From positions 1 to 7,833 of the forward strand of contig JAUIKA010000047.1 of the NCBI GenBank assembly GCA_030430995.1: 7,833 nucleotides of DNA. The letters run 5' to 3'. The position numbers and the translations under genes are program-made. Shown in pieces: positions 1 to 7,833 of the stretch (its first letter is position 1; each line of letters starts with the position of its first letter). A model generated the notes under the pieces. It was not told the origin of the DNA, did not search any database, and saw only the letters and a program-made list of their open reading frames with translations. Source of the DNA: Alphaproteobacteria bacterium (GTDB taxonomy: Bacteria > Pseudomonadota > Alphaproteobacteria > Rickettsiales > Rickettsiaceae).

Positions 1-115
1 CATCTCGAATTGCAGCTGAAACTCGCGAGCGAACTCAGCGAGGCCACCGACAACGAACGCGTCATCGAAGCAAGGCCGCATGGGGAGCGCGCTGAAGCGC
101 TAGTTGCCATCTTGC
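1..115. other. GC-rich compositional patch at the left edge, with open frames on both strands
   Basis: Bases 1-115 are much more GC-rich than the rest of the window, and the change is abrupt at about 95-115. On the plus strand, frame 1 is open from base 1 to TAA at 175-177, with high GC at codon positions 1 and 3 and low GC at position 2, the pattern of real coding in a high-GC organism (reads like a helical segment, EATDNERVIEARPHGERAE). On the minus strand the giant frame continues as a Ser/Ala/Leu-rich string (ASARSPCGLASMTRSLS), which looks like an antisense reading. I do not recognise a family on either strand. It may be the end of an inserted element, a recombination junction or a mis-joined read. 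Confidence 0.6.
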
Positions 116-3100
116 TCCAACTTATTGCTAAATCAGCCATCTTAGATGAATTGTCACTGCTGCATGCTGATATATAATCCTTCAAACCAGAAATGATGAG
201 ATCCTGCTTTCTTCGGTCCATAGTTATTTGCTTATTCTTCTTATGCTCCATTGGCAGCTCTCTATATTGATATTGCCTATTCGGATTGAACTGCACTAAA
301 GGCTGAGTAGTGCCGATGAAGCCAAGGTTAGATGTATTTATATATCCATCTTCCTGCAATAAATCTTTACTCTGTAGGAACTGCTCTATCTCTATTGGGA
401 GGCTGGTGCCTATATGCCTTGCAAGCACTGATGTAATATCATCCACCTCCTCATATAAACTATCTATATAAGAGCTAATCTCTGATGTTATGTCACTTAA
501 CATCTCATCTAATTTATGTATAGAAATGCCAGATTGAGTTAAAGCTAGGCCAGAGCTGACGGCAAGCTGCATATAGGCATTGCCGCCTGCAGAAGCAGAT
601 TTAATCATGGTTTTTGCTACATCCATGAAATAACTTGCCTTTGGCTTAATAAAGCTTTGTATTTTGCTGTTTAAATGGTTTATATAATAGTTATTGCGGC
701 TAAATGCATCCGTTGCTATTATTTTATTTAACTTCTCTTGCTTTGCTTTCACAAGGCTCTTTAGCCTAGCTTCTAGCTTTTTTTCTATATCATCTTCATA
801 TGAACCTACAAATTTGTTTGTTATTTCACCGATTCCGTAGCAAACTCCGCGCACTACAGTCTGCTTTATTAGCTCCCTGCCTAGGGTTTTCTTCATGCTT
901 TCTTCTATGGTTTTTTCAGCAATCTTTTCACCACTTTTAGTAGCTAGTTTGCTACCAATTGCTTGGAACCCTATTGAAATAACATGAGCTGCTACTGATA
1001 TCGCTTTACCTATCCAGAATGCCTTCTCATTTATTGGCTCCTCGCGAACTCCTGCAGAGATACCTGATGTTAAATCTAGCGCTCCATCTAAAAACAAACA
1101 TGCGCCTAGAACTATATTTCCAGATGTTACTGCCAAAATGCTAAGGCCAATTTGCACAACGCCAGAGATAATAGAAGCTATAACACCGCCCCATACCATT
1201 GGCGGGTCTTCCAATACTACTTTATAGAAGTAGTTTAGCCCTTGTATATTAAGGTCTAATATATCATCTTCCATTATTCCAACTTCTGAGAAGCTATTGC
1301 GCAGAGGAATTACATCATCTATACAAACAAGCATCTTCTGCTCTGCTTTGCCTACTTTTTCAGCAGCTTCTAATGCATAGTCAGAGAGGGTCTTGAATAT
1401 ACTAATCTTATTGGATAATTGCAGGTCAAGATCTGTCTTCTGATATCTATTGCCAAGTAATGCTTTTGCAGCTTCAAGCTGTGGAATAATATTCGCATCT
1501 ATCTTCTGCTGGGTAGCAATAAGATTTTCTATCACATGTTGTTTGCATTCTTGTGGCATATATCTTATGTAACAATATGCAAGATTGTAATTTGCTGCGT
1601 AGGAATATATTGGGTCTAGCTTTATAGCTTTCTCTAATATATCTATAGCAAGTCTATATCCGTTATTATTTGTTCCTGTTGTAGAGACCATTTTTTTCAA
1701 AGCATGCTGAACCATATATGCTGGGTTATATACAAAATCTTCCTCATGGCATTTTGAGCTAGATAAAAACTCTGCTAACTTTTGTTTTTTCTCTTGGCTG
1801 TCTCTATCAAATTCTGCCCTATATAGCTGGGATATATATTCATTGGACTTATCTATTATATTTACATCTAGGGTGAATGCATTAGGTAGATATTCTACTG
1901 GGATCACCTCTTGAATGCTTATTTTCCCTTCCGCGCCACTGAGGTAGTAAATATTCTGCTCATCTTTTGCTAGATGGATAGAGGTATTTGAATATTGGTT
2001 CTGAAATAAATACCAATTTGCATCTTCTTGATATAAATATACATCCATACCGTATATGCTAGAGGCAGCCCTTATAATAACATCAAAAGCTTTATCTTGC
2101 CTTGTATCTGCAACTTCTTTTATGCTGCTTATGCTATATAGATCTAGGTTTTGGTCTATATGTGATAGCAATTCTGCTTTGATATCTGAAAAGAATATGT
2201 CATTTTCTGACATCTGCTTTGCAAGGGCGAAATATAAGGCATCATATTCTCCACCTGCTTTAAATGCAGATATAGCTTGCTCTGACATATCATATAAAAT
2301 CTTACTTTCATAAGATAGCTTCTGATTTGATATATCTTTAAGCCAAATGCCCCAATTTTCTTCTAATTGCTTTACTCTATATTCTTCAACATCTAAAGAG
2401 TTTTTGAAATCCTTAAATTGATTGAATAGCTCATCAGCTAGTTTTATCTGAGCAAGCTTAGAGTGTTTTATGTTATGTATATGCTGATATTCTGATTTAT
2501 CCCTAGCGTTTAGTAACTCCTGCGGGCTATATAAGTTATTTGAAATAGGGTAGCTACCACCTAATCTGCTTACTTCTTTTGCATGGTTTAATATCATCTG
2601 AGCGCTGCCGCGGCTTCCCTGCCTTGCAGTTCTGCCGAATGCTTGCTCCTGAACCCTGCTATTTATAGGAAGGAATGTTAACAAAACATGAAGGCCCCCT
2701 GCCTCTTCTAATGCAGGGGTGGTTTTGAGGTCACTCCCACGGCCAGCGAGGTTGGTTGCTATGATAACATCCCCTGTATCTACTGTCTCTTGCAGCTGTT
2801 GGCTGTCATTCCTGCTATATGTTTTTATATTTTTTACGCCTGACTCAGTCAGTATCTTTTTAAAGATCTCTACCTGCTGAATGTTTTCTGCCAGCACTAA
2901 AGATGCCCTGCCTTCTGATTGCATCTGCGTAACTTGCTCAACCACTGCATCCCTCCACTGCAAAGATGAGTTTAATGATATGGCCGGGAACTCTATGAAA
3001 TTCCTATATTTATACCTAGGCACATATGCAACATCTAGATCATATGTTTCCTGCATTAAGCTTTTATTATGCTCAGAGCCTAATGTACCCGTGATGCCGT

Positions 3101-6100
3101 AAATATTACCTTTATAACGTGAGAAAAATTCTACATTAGAGATATAACAAGTGTTGAAACTCTCAGCTGTTATTTTTAGCCCATGCTTTATCTGAAGAAA
3201 TTGATGCAAACCATTAGACCACTGGGTATTACTCTGCACAACCCCGGTAGCACAGTGGTCTACTGGCGTTATTATATTAACCCCTTCTTCATGCGTGCTT
3301 ATAACATAATCTACATCTACCTGCATCATCATTGCCTGAATCAAAGAATTATTCCAAGGCTCTATATTGGACCTAACGAAGCTTTTTAAATGGTTTGGTA
3401 TATATATAACCTCATTAGATATGATATTCTCTGTGAATTCTTTTATGCTATCTTTTAAAAAGAGATTCATATCTTTAATTTTATAGATATCCCTTTCTTT
3501 ATCTACATCATCTGCTAATTTCAAATCCCCTGAAGAAGCGTTATAGTCAAATCTACCATCTATATATATGTAAGAATCATGCTCTTTTGAATATATTACT
3601 TGCTCTCTTACTCTTGTTTGCTGGCTATATAGTGATACCATAAGATTTTCTATATATTCCATGCCAGGAATATTGCTAGAAAGTCTTACTGTTTTTGAAG
3701 CTTCATCAACTAGCATGCTGTCTACTTCATCCACTATAGCAACTGCAAATTCCCTTTTACCTCTAATATTTTGCCCTTTATATTCATGCCTTAATAAATC
3801 TCCCTGCATTCTTGATGAGTCTGAATATAATATATCTACCTCATAATCATCAGCTGTATTCCTTTCTTTTAAATAGGTGCAGCTAAGCCCTAAAATGTTA
3901 AATAGAGAGCTCTTAAGATTTGCATCCCTCTGAGCTAAAACATGTGAGCTTGTGATAACGTCAACTTTTTTATTATCAAGCGCATGCAGCGCTGCAGCAC
4001 ATGCTGCTATTGTCGTCTTCCCTTCACCAGTCGCTATCTGGCATAAAGCACCTTTCTTTTGATGCATAAGAAGCATTGATATAATCTGGCTATGCCGCAA
4101 ATCATAGCCTGTGTCTATAACATTTGCCCTTCTGATTACTGCTATCTTTTCATCTATCTTAGCTACTGAGTTTCTAGTAGCTCTCCACGCCCTTATATCT
4201 TCTATGCTGTAGCCAATAATAGGATTTCCTCCCACTACTGACCTATATGTGCTATCTATGCTATGTAGAGTATTAAAAAGCTCTTTTTTATCCCTAGAGG
4301 TTTCCAACTCATCAAAGAGATTGTATAAAGGCTTCGTGAGGGCAGTATTTGGCTTATTAATAATAACTGAATATATTTTGCTTAAAGAAGCTTCTTTATA
4401 TTTATCTAAGATATCTAATAATGTAAGGGATTCTTTATTTCTATCATTAGGTAATATTTTACCCTCTATTGCTAGGTCTAATATTGTTGCAATATTTCTC
4501 AGAGGCAGGCATAATTTTTCTAAATTCTCTCTATCCCAACCTAATTTTTCTAGCTGCAACAGCTTACTGAATATTGACACTGCATCATGATGGTACAGAT
4601 CACTCACTTTCATATAAAGCCCAATATTGCCTATATGGCTTTTAATCTCAGAATATTTATTCTCTTTTATATCAAAAATCTGCTTATCTGTAAGCCCCTT
4701 GTCTTTTATCTCCCTTGCTATATCAATAAAGTCATCTAACCGTGATATATCTTTACTTAAAAGAAACTCTATGGAATCTGCATAATAGCTACCAATAGAG
4801 TTATAAACTTCATTAATATAGTCAGTAGTTATAACCCAATCATCAAAATAATGTTTTAATCTGGAAGCGATCCAGCCTTTTTTTAAGGAATCACTATCTG
4901 CAAATAGCTCATAATCTTCCTGCATATTTAAATGCATGAACTCTATGGCTTCATCTATGCTGCTTTTTGGCAATCTAGGCAGAAGTTTATCCTTTGCCTT
5001 GCTGCAATAATCATAACCATGAAAATCTTCAAATTCTTCTAATGCAGCAAAGAATCTTTCAATATCTTGCTTTTCTACTGAATCAAAGGATTTTATATAA
5101 TTATAAGCTAAATGCTGCCGTGCCCATATATTAGCAGGGAAGTCTCTTATAATATCAGATGAAACCTCTGCCCAATCATCATTGCTATAAAAGATCTCTA
5201 TAAAATTACTATGTAATAATAACTTTTCAGCAAATCCTGCATCTATTAAATTGCTAGGTATATTTTCTAGATCTTGCTGAAATCTTTTAAAAAACTCATC
5301 TTTGGGCAAATAGCCAAAATCTATATTAAGTTTTTTTAACCCTTCAAAACTTTCTTCTATGCCTTCATACAGAGCATCATAATGCTTCTCATCCAAGGCT
5401 ACATCTTTACTTATGGTCGCCAATATTTCTTGCTTTGAGAATTTATCCCTATGTCTAACCAATGCCTCTATCACAGCCGGTGACATCTCAGATGTAATTT
5501 CAAAATCAAGCTTTTTAGCTAGCTGTTCAGTTATATGCTGGCTCTTTATAATAGAGTTATATACTGATCTTATTTCTTCATCTGAAAATCTTGTAGCAAT
5601 GAAATTTAATGCTTCATCAGTTAGAACTTTATTATCATTGCATATCTTAAGAATAGATTCCACCTGTAGATAAGTATACTTGCTACTCTGCTTTAATATA
5701 TCTTTAATATGCTCCCGTAAATTTTTCTGAGCAGCAAATATTTTTAAATATTCATCTTTATTATTTTTGCTATATTTTTGATATATCTCTTCTAATACTG
5801 CAGGGCTGATATCCTTCTGTTTAGCAAGCACAAAGGAGGCAGCAGCACCATATTCATCTAAATAGGATGCCAATACCTCTTGCTCATCTTTACTGAAAAT
5901 ATGGTTATCACATAACTTCAATATATACAAAGCTTGCTTGGCCGTATTCCTGTTATATATAGCTTTTTTAGCTATATCTATATGGATTTGCTCTACATCT
6001 TTACTGGTTTTTAATTTTGCATTTATCTCTTCTAATTTCTCTATTTGGCCCTCTATATCAAGGTCAAATATACTATTGATTTTCTTTTCTTTTCCTATTT

Positions 6101-7833
6101 TTGCAACTAGATCCTTACATTTCACATTAGAGCTAAGTAAGGTTAAAGCCTTGCTATTATCTGTAGCATATGGAGCAATGATATCTATCATATCATTAGG
6201 TAAAATAGCTGAGCTATAATAGAGAATATCTATTATTTGATTATGAAATTCTTTATCTAGCTTTATAAACTCTTTATTTAAAACCGGTATATATGTAGAG
6301 ATATCTTGCAATTGAGATATGCCAGATATAAGCCCCAACCATTTATTAGTATTATTCCCTTCTTTAACTAAACTAATTAGCCTAGGCATAAGCTTGCTAG
6401 CATCATCAACTTTAGAGAGTATACAGTTCAATGAGTCTAAATATCTCTCAGGCTCCTGCGTATCTGCAAAATATTTACCAATCAATATATTTAGATAGGA
6501 AGGGTATAGTCCACGCTCCATCAAATATATAGAGAAATCTTCTTTCTCGTTATAATCTGGATGCAAAGCTAGATTTAACAGCTCTTCCGGTAACTTTACT
6601 CCCTTATCTATTGCTAATTTTATTATATCTATAGCGTCAGTAGACTTATCTACATATTTTGTTGCTATTTGCACTATATGCGGCCCGAATGCTGGTAATT
6701 CTGCTAATTTCTCCTTTAGTAATGGGATGCTATCTATATCATCATTTCTATCTATCTTTATAGATAATGCTTCTGCTTCTAAAAGTAGTTTTAACTCTGG
6801 CAGCTGATAACAATTTGCGATTACTTCTATGGCTTCATAGGAGGCAGCGCTTGGTTGGCTAATATGGCGAGCAACTAATTTATCTATTTGCTGTTGCTCT
6901 AAATTTTGCCCTGAGCTGAGGAATTCTTTTATTATATTTACAGGGAAAGGGTTGATGGAATCTATGCTATCTATAATGAATTCTATGAATTCCTTCGGCA
7001 AAGCAGAGCCTTCATATGAATGGTAATAATTAATAGCTGCTATTGCATCTTCTGTGTTTTTATCCAGATTTTCATAATAATATTCATATAAATCTAAACT
7101 TATATTAGTAGCAGATTTTTTAGCATTATCTAATAATATACCTGCATATAAAGCTTTATGGTCGGCTTCTTCTTTGAAGAGTGTCTCTATCTTTGAAAAT
7201 ACCTCCTGCTGCAGGTTCTGTTTCCTATATGCTATATTCCTGTAAGCCTTAATAAGGCTAGCATCACAAGTTTTATCTAATAGATTTTTTTCTATCAGTT
7301 CTGTGAATTCATCTGATAGTTCTACATATTGCTTAGAGAGTTTCAATATAGCTTCTGTGAATTGGCTATTACCTATTTCATGCTGGAATATATCTTCTAA
7401 ATAAGATAATAGTTCTTTATTGCCATCTATAATTTCCTTAGTACATCCTTGCAGAGCAAGGTTCTTTATCTGTAGGTTTTCAGATTTTAGATATTCTTTA
7501 TATTGCTGCGTTCTTAATTTATGTTTTTCTGAAAATGCTAAATATGGTAAAACATAGGTCCTGATTTTCTCTGACAGGTCCTGGCTGTCCATTAGAGCAT
7601 ATATATAACCCAAAGCTTCTTGGTCTATATCTTCAGGATGTTTATCAACATGGGCTTTATAAGACTTTAAAACAAGGCATGTATATGTTTCTGAAATAGG
7701 GGTTATAAGCTTTAAAAACTCTTTATGAATCCCAATATCTAAAAACCCCTTCTCATTAGCTGCAGAGTATAACGCGCCATAATGGATATTGCTATCAATA
7801 TGCTTAGTAATATTTTTTCTGAAACCACCGCTA
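1..7833 (-). CDS. Giant SecA-like ATPase multidomain protein, partial at both ends
   Basis: I read every codon of this frame (plus-strand triplets starting at positions divisible by 3) and found no stop in 2610 codons, about 295 kDa, so start and stop both lie outside. Order of parts by visible residue: helical solenoid-like region 1-1200; SecA-type motor 1210-1760 with all main nucleotide-binding motifs; helical linker 1761-1857; degenerate OTU-like stretch 1858-1966; TPR-like pair 2055-2092; hydrophobic stretch 2212-2293; charged helices and tail to about 2572. Genuine SecA proteins are about 800-950 residues and begin close to the Walker A; here more than 1200 residues precede it, and no zinc-binding C-terminus is seen. 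The motor probably hydrolyses ATP. The substrate and pathway are unknown, and protein export in the SecYEG sense is not implied. The final ~38 codons (bases 1-115) are GC-rich and may not belong to the native gene. Confidence 0.93.
106..143. repeat. 8-base direct repeat GCCATCTT at the composition junction
   Basis: GCCATCTT occurs at 106-113 and again at 136-143, thirty bases apart, exactly where GC-rich sequence gives way to AT-rich sequence. In the minus frame both copies read as Lys-Met-Ala, ten codons apart. It could be a short microhomology used in a join, a relic duplication, or chance. Confidence 0.45.
116..953 (-). other. C-terminal charged helices and unassigned tail (residues 2294-2572)
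   Basis: Starts with Lys/Glu-rich amphipathic helices (for example EKIAEKTIEE and DDIEKKLEARLKSLV), a likely coiled coil or helical bundle, to about residue 2370. Then come mixed helical sequence (ISSYIDSLYEEVDDI near base 450) and a polar, less ordered stretch rich in Gln, Asn, Tyr and Arg (FNPNRQYQYRELPMEHKKNK, near bases 235-290). No family recognised. No stop codon is found before the GC-rich left edge, although a multidomain protein could plausibly end near here in the native genome. Confidence 0.5.
954..1199 (-). other. Hydrophobic Gly/Ser-rich stretch, possible membrane-inserting segment (residues 2212-2293)
   Basis: The only strongly hydrophobic region in the visible protein. From MVWGGVIASI at 2212 to about 2255 the chain is made of Ile, Val, Leu, Ala and Gly with no charge until a DGALD turn (about 2249-2253). 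After a charged break (VREEPINEK) a second apolar helix runs from FWIGKAISV to about 2293. This could be a membrane hairpin, a pore-forming-type helical hairpin, or a buried helical bundle; the many small residues (Gly, Ala, Ser) allow all three. The next ~75 residues are strongly charged amphipathic helices rich in Lys and Glu. Confidence 0.55.
1557..1670 (-). other. TPR-like helix pair (residues 2055-2092)
   Basis: YRLAIDILEKAIKLDP (2059-2074) fits the second helix of a tetratricopeptide repeat: Ala2062, Leu2066, Ala2069 and Pro2074 occupy consensus positions 20, 24, 27 and 32. It is followed by YAANYNLAYCYI, which fits the first helix of a next repeat (N-L-A-Y-x-Y). Other helices surround it (YMVQHALKKM before, HVIENLIATQQKI after) and may be further divergent repeats. 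TPRs mediate protein-protein contacts; the partner is unknown. Confidence 0.55.
1935..2261 (-). other. Degenerate OTU-like peptidase fold, probably inactive (residues 1858-1966)
   Basis: OTU cysteine proteases begin with G-D-G-x-C-L-(F/Y)-x-A-(L/V)-A and end about 95-110 residues later with I-H-L, six residues, then H-Y-(D/N)-(S)-(L/V). Here GEYDALYFALAKQM begins at 1861, and SIHLAKDEQNIYYL ends at 1964. The spacing (alanine 1865 to isoleucine 1961, 96 residues) and a central helix-strand pair (IIRAASSIYGMDVYLYQ, like the OTU AxAxxxxxxIxVY) fit the fold. However, the Asp position is Glu, the Cys position is Ala and the His position is Ile, so deubiquitinase activity is not expected. If the match is right, it would be a pseudo-enzyme that may still bind ubiquitin-like proteins. 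Assignment is by motif reading only. Confidence 0.45.
2262..2552 (-). other. Post-motor helical linker (residues 1761-1857)
   Basis: Roughly 95 residues, strongly helical and charged (SPQELLNARDKSEY, then a Lys/Leu/Ile helix, LADELFNQF, and a Trp pair in WGIWL). It sits where SecA has its helical scaffold and wing domains, but I see none of the conserved SecA sequence of those domains. It may be a shortened scaffold helix packing on the motor, followed by a linker to the next fold. Function is unassigned. Confidence 0.5.
2553..3077 (-). other. SecA-type nucleotide-binding domain 2 / helicase C half (residues 1586-1760)
   Basis: The second RecA-like half of the motor. Seen in order: AYVPRYKYRN, matching the SecA strand VVVPTNRP; a WRDAVVEQV helix and RASLVLAENI, matching the SecA VLVGTISIE region; then DVIIATNLAGRGSD (GRGSD at 1697-1701; SecA VTIATNMAGRGTD). 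GGLHVLLT matches SecA GGLHVIGT. EQAFGRTARQG (1729-1739) replaces SecA QLRGRSGRQG. Both arginines of motif VI (1734 and 1737) and the GRG of motif V are kept, so interdomain ATP hydrolysis is plausible. Substitutions against classical SecA are Thr to Ser in GRGTD and loss of the arginine in LRGRSGRQG. Glycine and arginine codons make bases 2581-2790 locally GC-richer than their surroundings, which conservation explains without transfer. Confidence 0.92.
3078..4205 (-). other. SecA-type nucleotide-binding domain 1 (residues 1210-1585)
   Basis: The DEAD-like first half of the motor. A Q-motif-like lead-in, GYDLRHSQII (1242-1251), precedes the Walker A ATGEGKTT (1267-1274; SecA has MKTGEGKT). TSSHVLAQRDA (1294-1304) corresponds to SecA VNDYLAQRDA. 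The Walker B reads AIVDEVDSMLVDEA (DEVDS at 1368-1372; SecA AIVDEVDSILIDEA). Further on, VDYVI, then an acidic strand and WSNGLHQ (from 1538) match SecA DVDYIV and WSDGLHQ, and GITGT (1579-1583) matches GMTGT. Between the Walker B and VDYVI lie about 125 residues with no recognisable SecA identity, where SecA carries its preprotein cross-linking domain. All residues needed to bind and hydrolyse ATP appear present. The SecA relationship is seen directly; a translocation role is not established. Confidence 0.93.
4233..7833 (-). other. N-terminal helical solenoid-like region (residues 1-1200)
   Basis: About 1200 residues rich in Leu, Ile, Lys, Glu, Asp and Tyr, with little Pro or Gly and no long hydrophobic run, so probably a cytosolic-type chain of amphipathic helices. 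Helix-start motifs of the form (L/I/M)-(P/S/T)-(P/K/E/D) followed by a hydrophobic helix recur: LPKEFIEFII at 278-287, LPEELLNLAL at 414-423, ILPNDMIDI at 543-551, ISPAVLEEIY at 675-684, LTDEALNFIA at 737-746, MSPAVIEAL at 783-791 and ILPND at 1126-1130. The first four are about 130 residues apart, hinting at a long repeat unit, but the sequence between them has diverged and I cannot define a family such as HEAT or ARM by eye. Such solenoids generally serve as protein-binding scaffolds; that role is inference. The true N-terminus lies beyond the right edge. Confidence 0.6.

Noticed and set aside
86..101. Small stem AGCGC / GCGCT with a 6-base loop, considered as a terminator
   Set aside because: The stem is only 5 pairs, no T-tract follows on either strand, and it lies inside open frames on both strands.
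2056..2313. Plus-strand open frame of 85 codons
   Set aside because: Antisense to the OTU-like stretch of the giant gene; Ser/Leu/Cys-rich shadow composition.
2881..3389. Two plus-strand open frames (2881-3102 and 3183-3389)
   Set aside because: Both are antisense to conserved SecA motifs (GITGT, WSNGLHQ) that are clearly coding on the minus strand.
3400..3660. Many TATATA-like runs that resemble promoter -10 boxes
   Set aside because: They come from frequent ATA (Ile) and TAT (Tyr) codons in the minus frame and occur along the whole gene without paired -35 elements or starts.
3661..3846. Plus-strand open frame of 61 codons
   Set aside because: Antisense to the DEVDS Walker B region, which is certain coding on the other strand.
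2553..4205. Possibility that this is the housekeeping secA
   Set aside because: More than 1200 residues precede the Walker A, the scaffold and C-terminal zinc motif are not seen, and unrelated folds follow; only the motor core is SecA-like.
4249..4590. Plus-strand open frame of 113 codons
   Set aside because: It lies antisense to the region just ahead of the SecA Walker A and has the Ser/Leu/Ile/Phe-rich make-up of an antisense shadow; no domain or plausible ribosome site was seen.
5413..6219. Two plus-strand open frames (5413-5673 and 5938-6219), the latter looking like a small hydrophobic membrane protein
   Set aside because: Antisense to charged amphipathic helices; reverse-complementing Lys/Glu/Asp codons yields Phe/Leu/Ile/Ser codons, which mimics a membrane protein.

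Overview
The whole window lies inside one gene. On the minus strand, the frame whose codons occupy plus-strand triplets beginning at positions divisible by 3 has no stop codon from 7832 down to 3. That is 2610 consecutive codons, about 295 kDa, with neither the start nor the stop codon in view. Residue numbers here count from the right edge of the window (residue 1 = bases 7832-7830), not from the true start. No other gene, RNA gene or CRISPR array can be supported.

The visible protein has a long leucine-rich helical N-terminal part (about residues 1-1200, bases 4233-7833). Next comes a complete SecA-type two-domain ATPase core (about 1210-1760, bases 2553-4205). It carries a Walker A (ATGEGKTT), the SecA signature HVLAQRDA, a DEVDS Walker B, WSNGLHQ, GITGT, ATNLAGRGSD and GRTARQG. 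After the core come a helical linker, a stretch resembling an OTU peptidase fold with its catalytic residues replaced (about 1858-1966), a TPR-like helix pair (about 2055-2092), a hydrophobic glycine-rich stretch (about 2212-2293), and a charged helical and low-hydrophobicity tail. It is therefore not a housekeeping SecA. It is a giant multidomain protein that has taken in a SecA motor.

The sequence is AT-rich, with many ATA (Ile), TAT (Tyr), TTA/CTA (Leu) and AGA/AGG (Arg) codons and no introns. With the giant multidomain design, this suits an AT-rich host-associated bacterium, such as a Rickettsiales-like or protist-associated symbiont. That placement is inference; no taxonomic marker is present. 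Its role is unknown. A helical scaffold, an intact-looking motor, a dead ubiquitin-peptidase-like fold and a possible membrane segment would suit a secreted or surface factor acting on host proteins, but nothing in the window proves this.

The first 100-115 bases differ. They are GC-rich, and the plus strand there shows a high-GC coding pattern (open to a stop at 175-177), while the minus frame also stays open as a Ser/Ala-rich tail. The junction carries an 8-base direct repeat. This edge may be a foreign insertion, a recombination point or an assembly chimera, so the last ~38 visible residues of the giant protein are doubtful.
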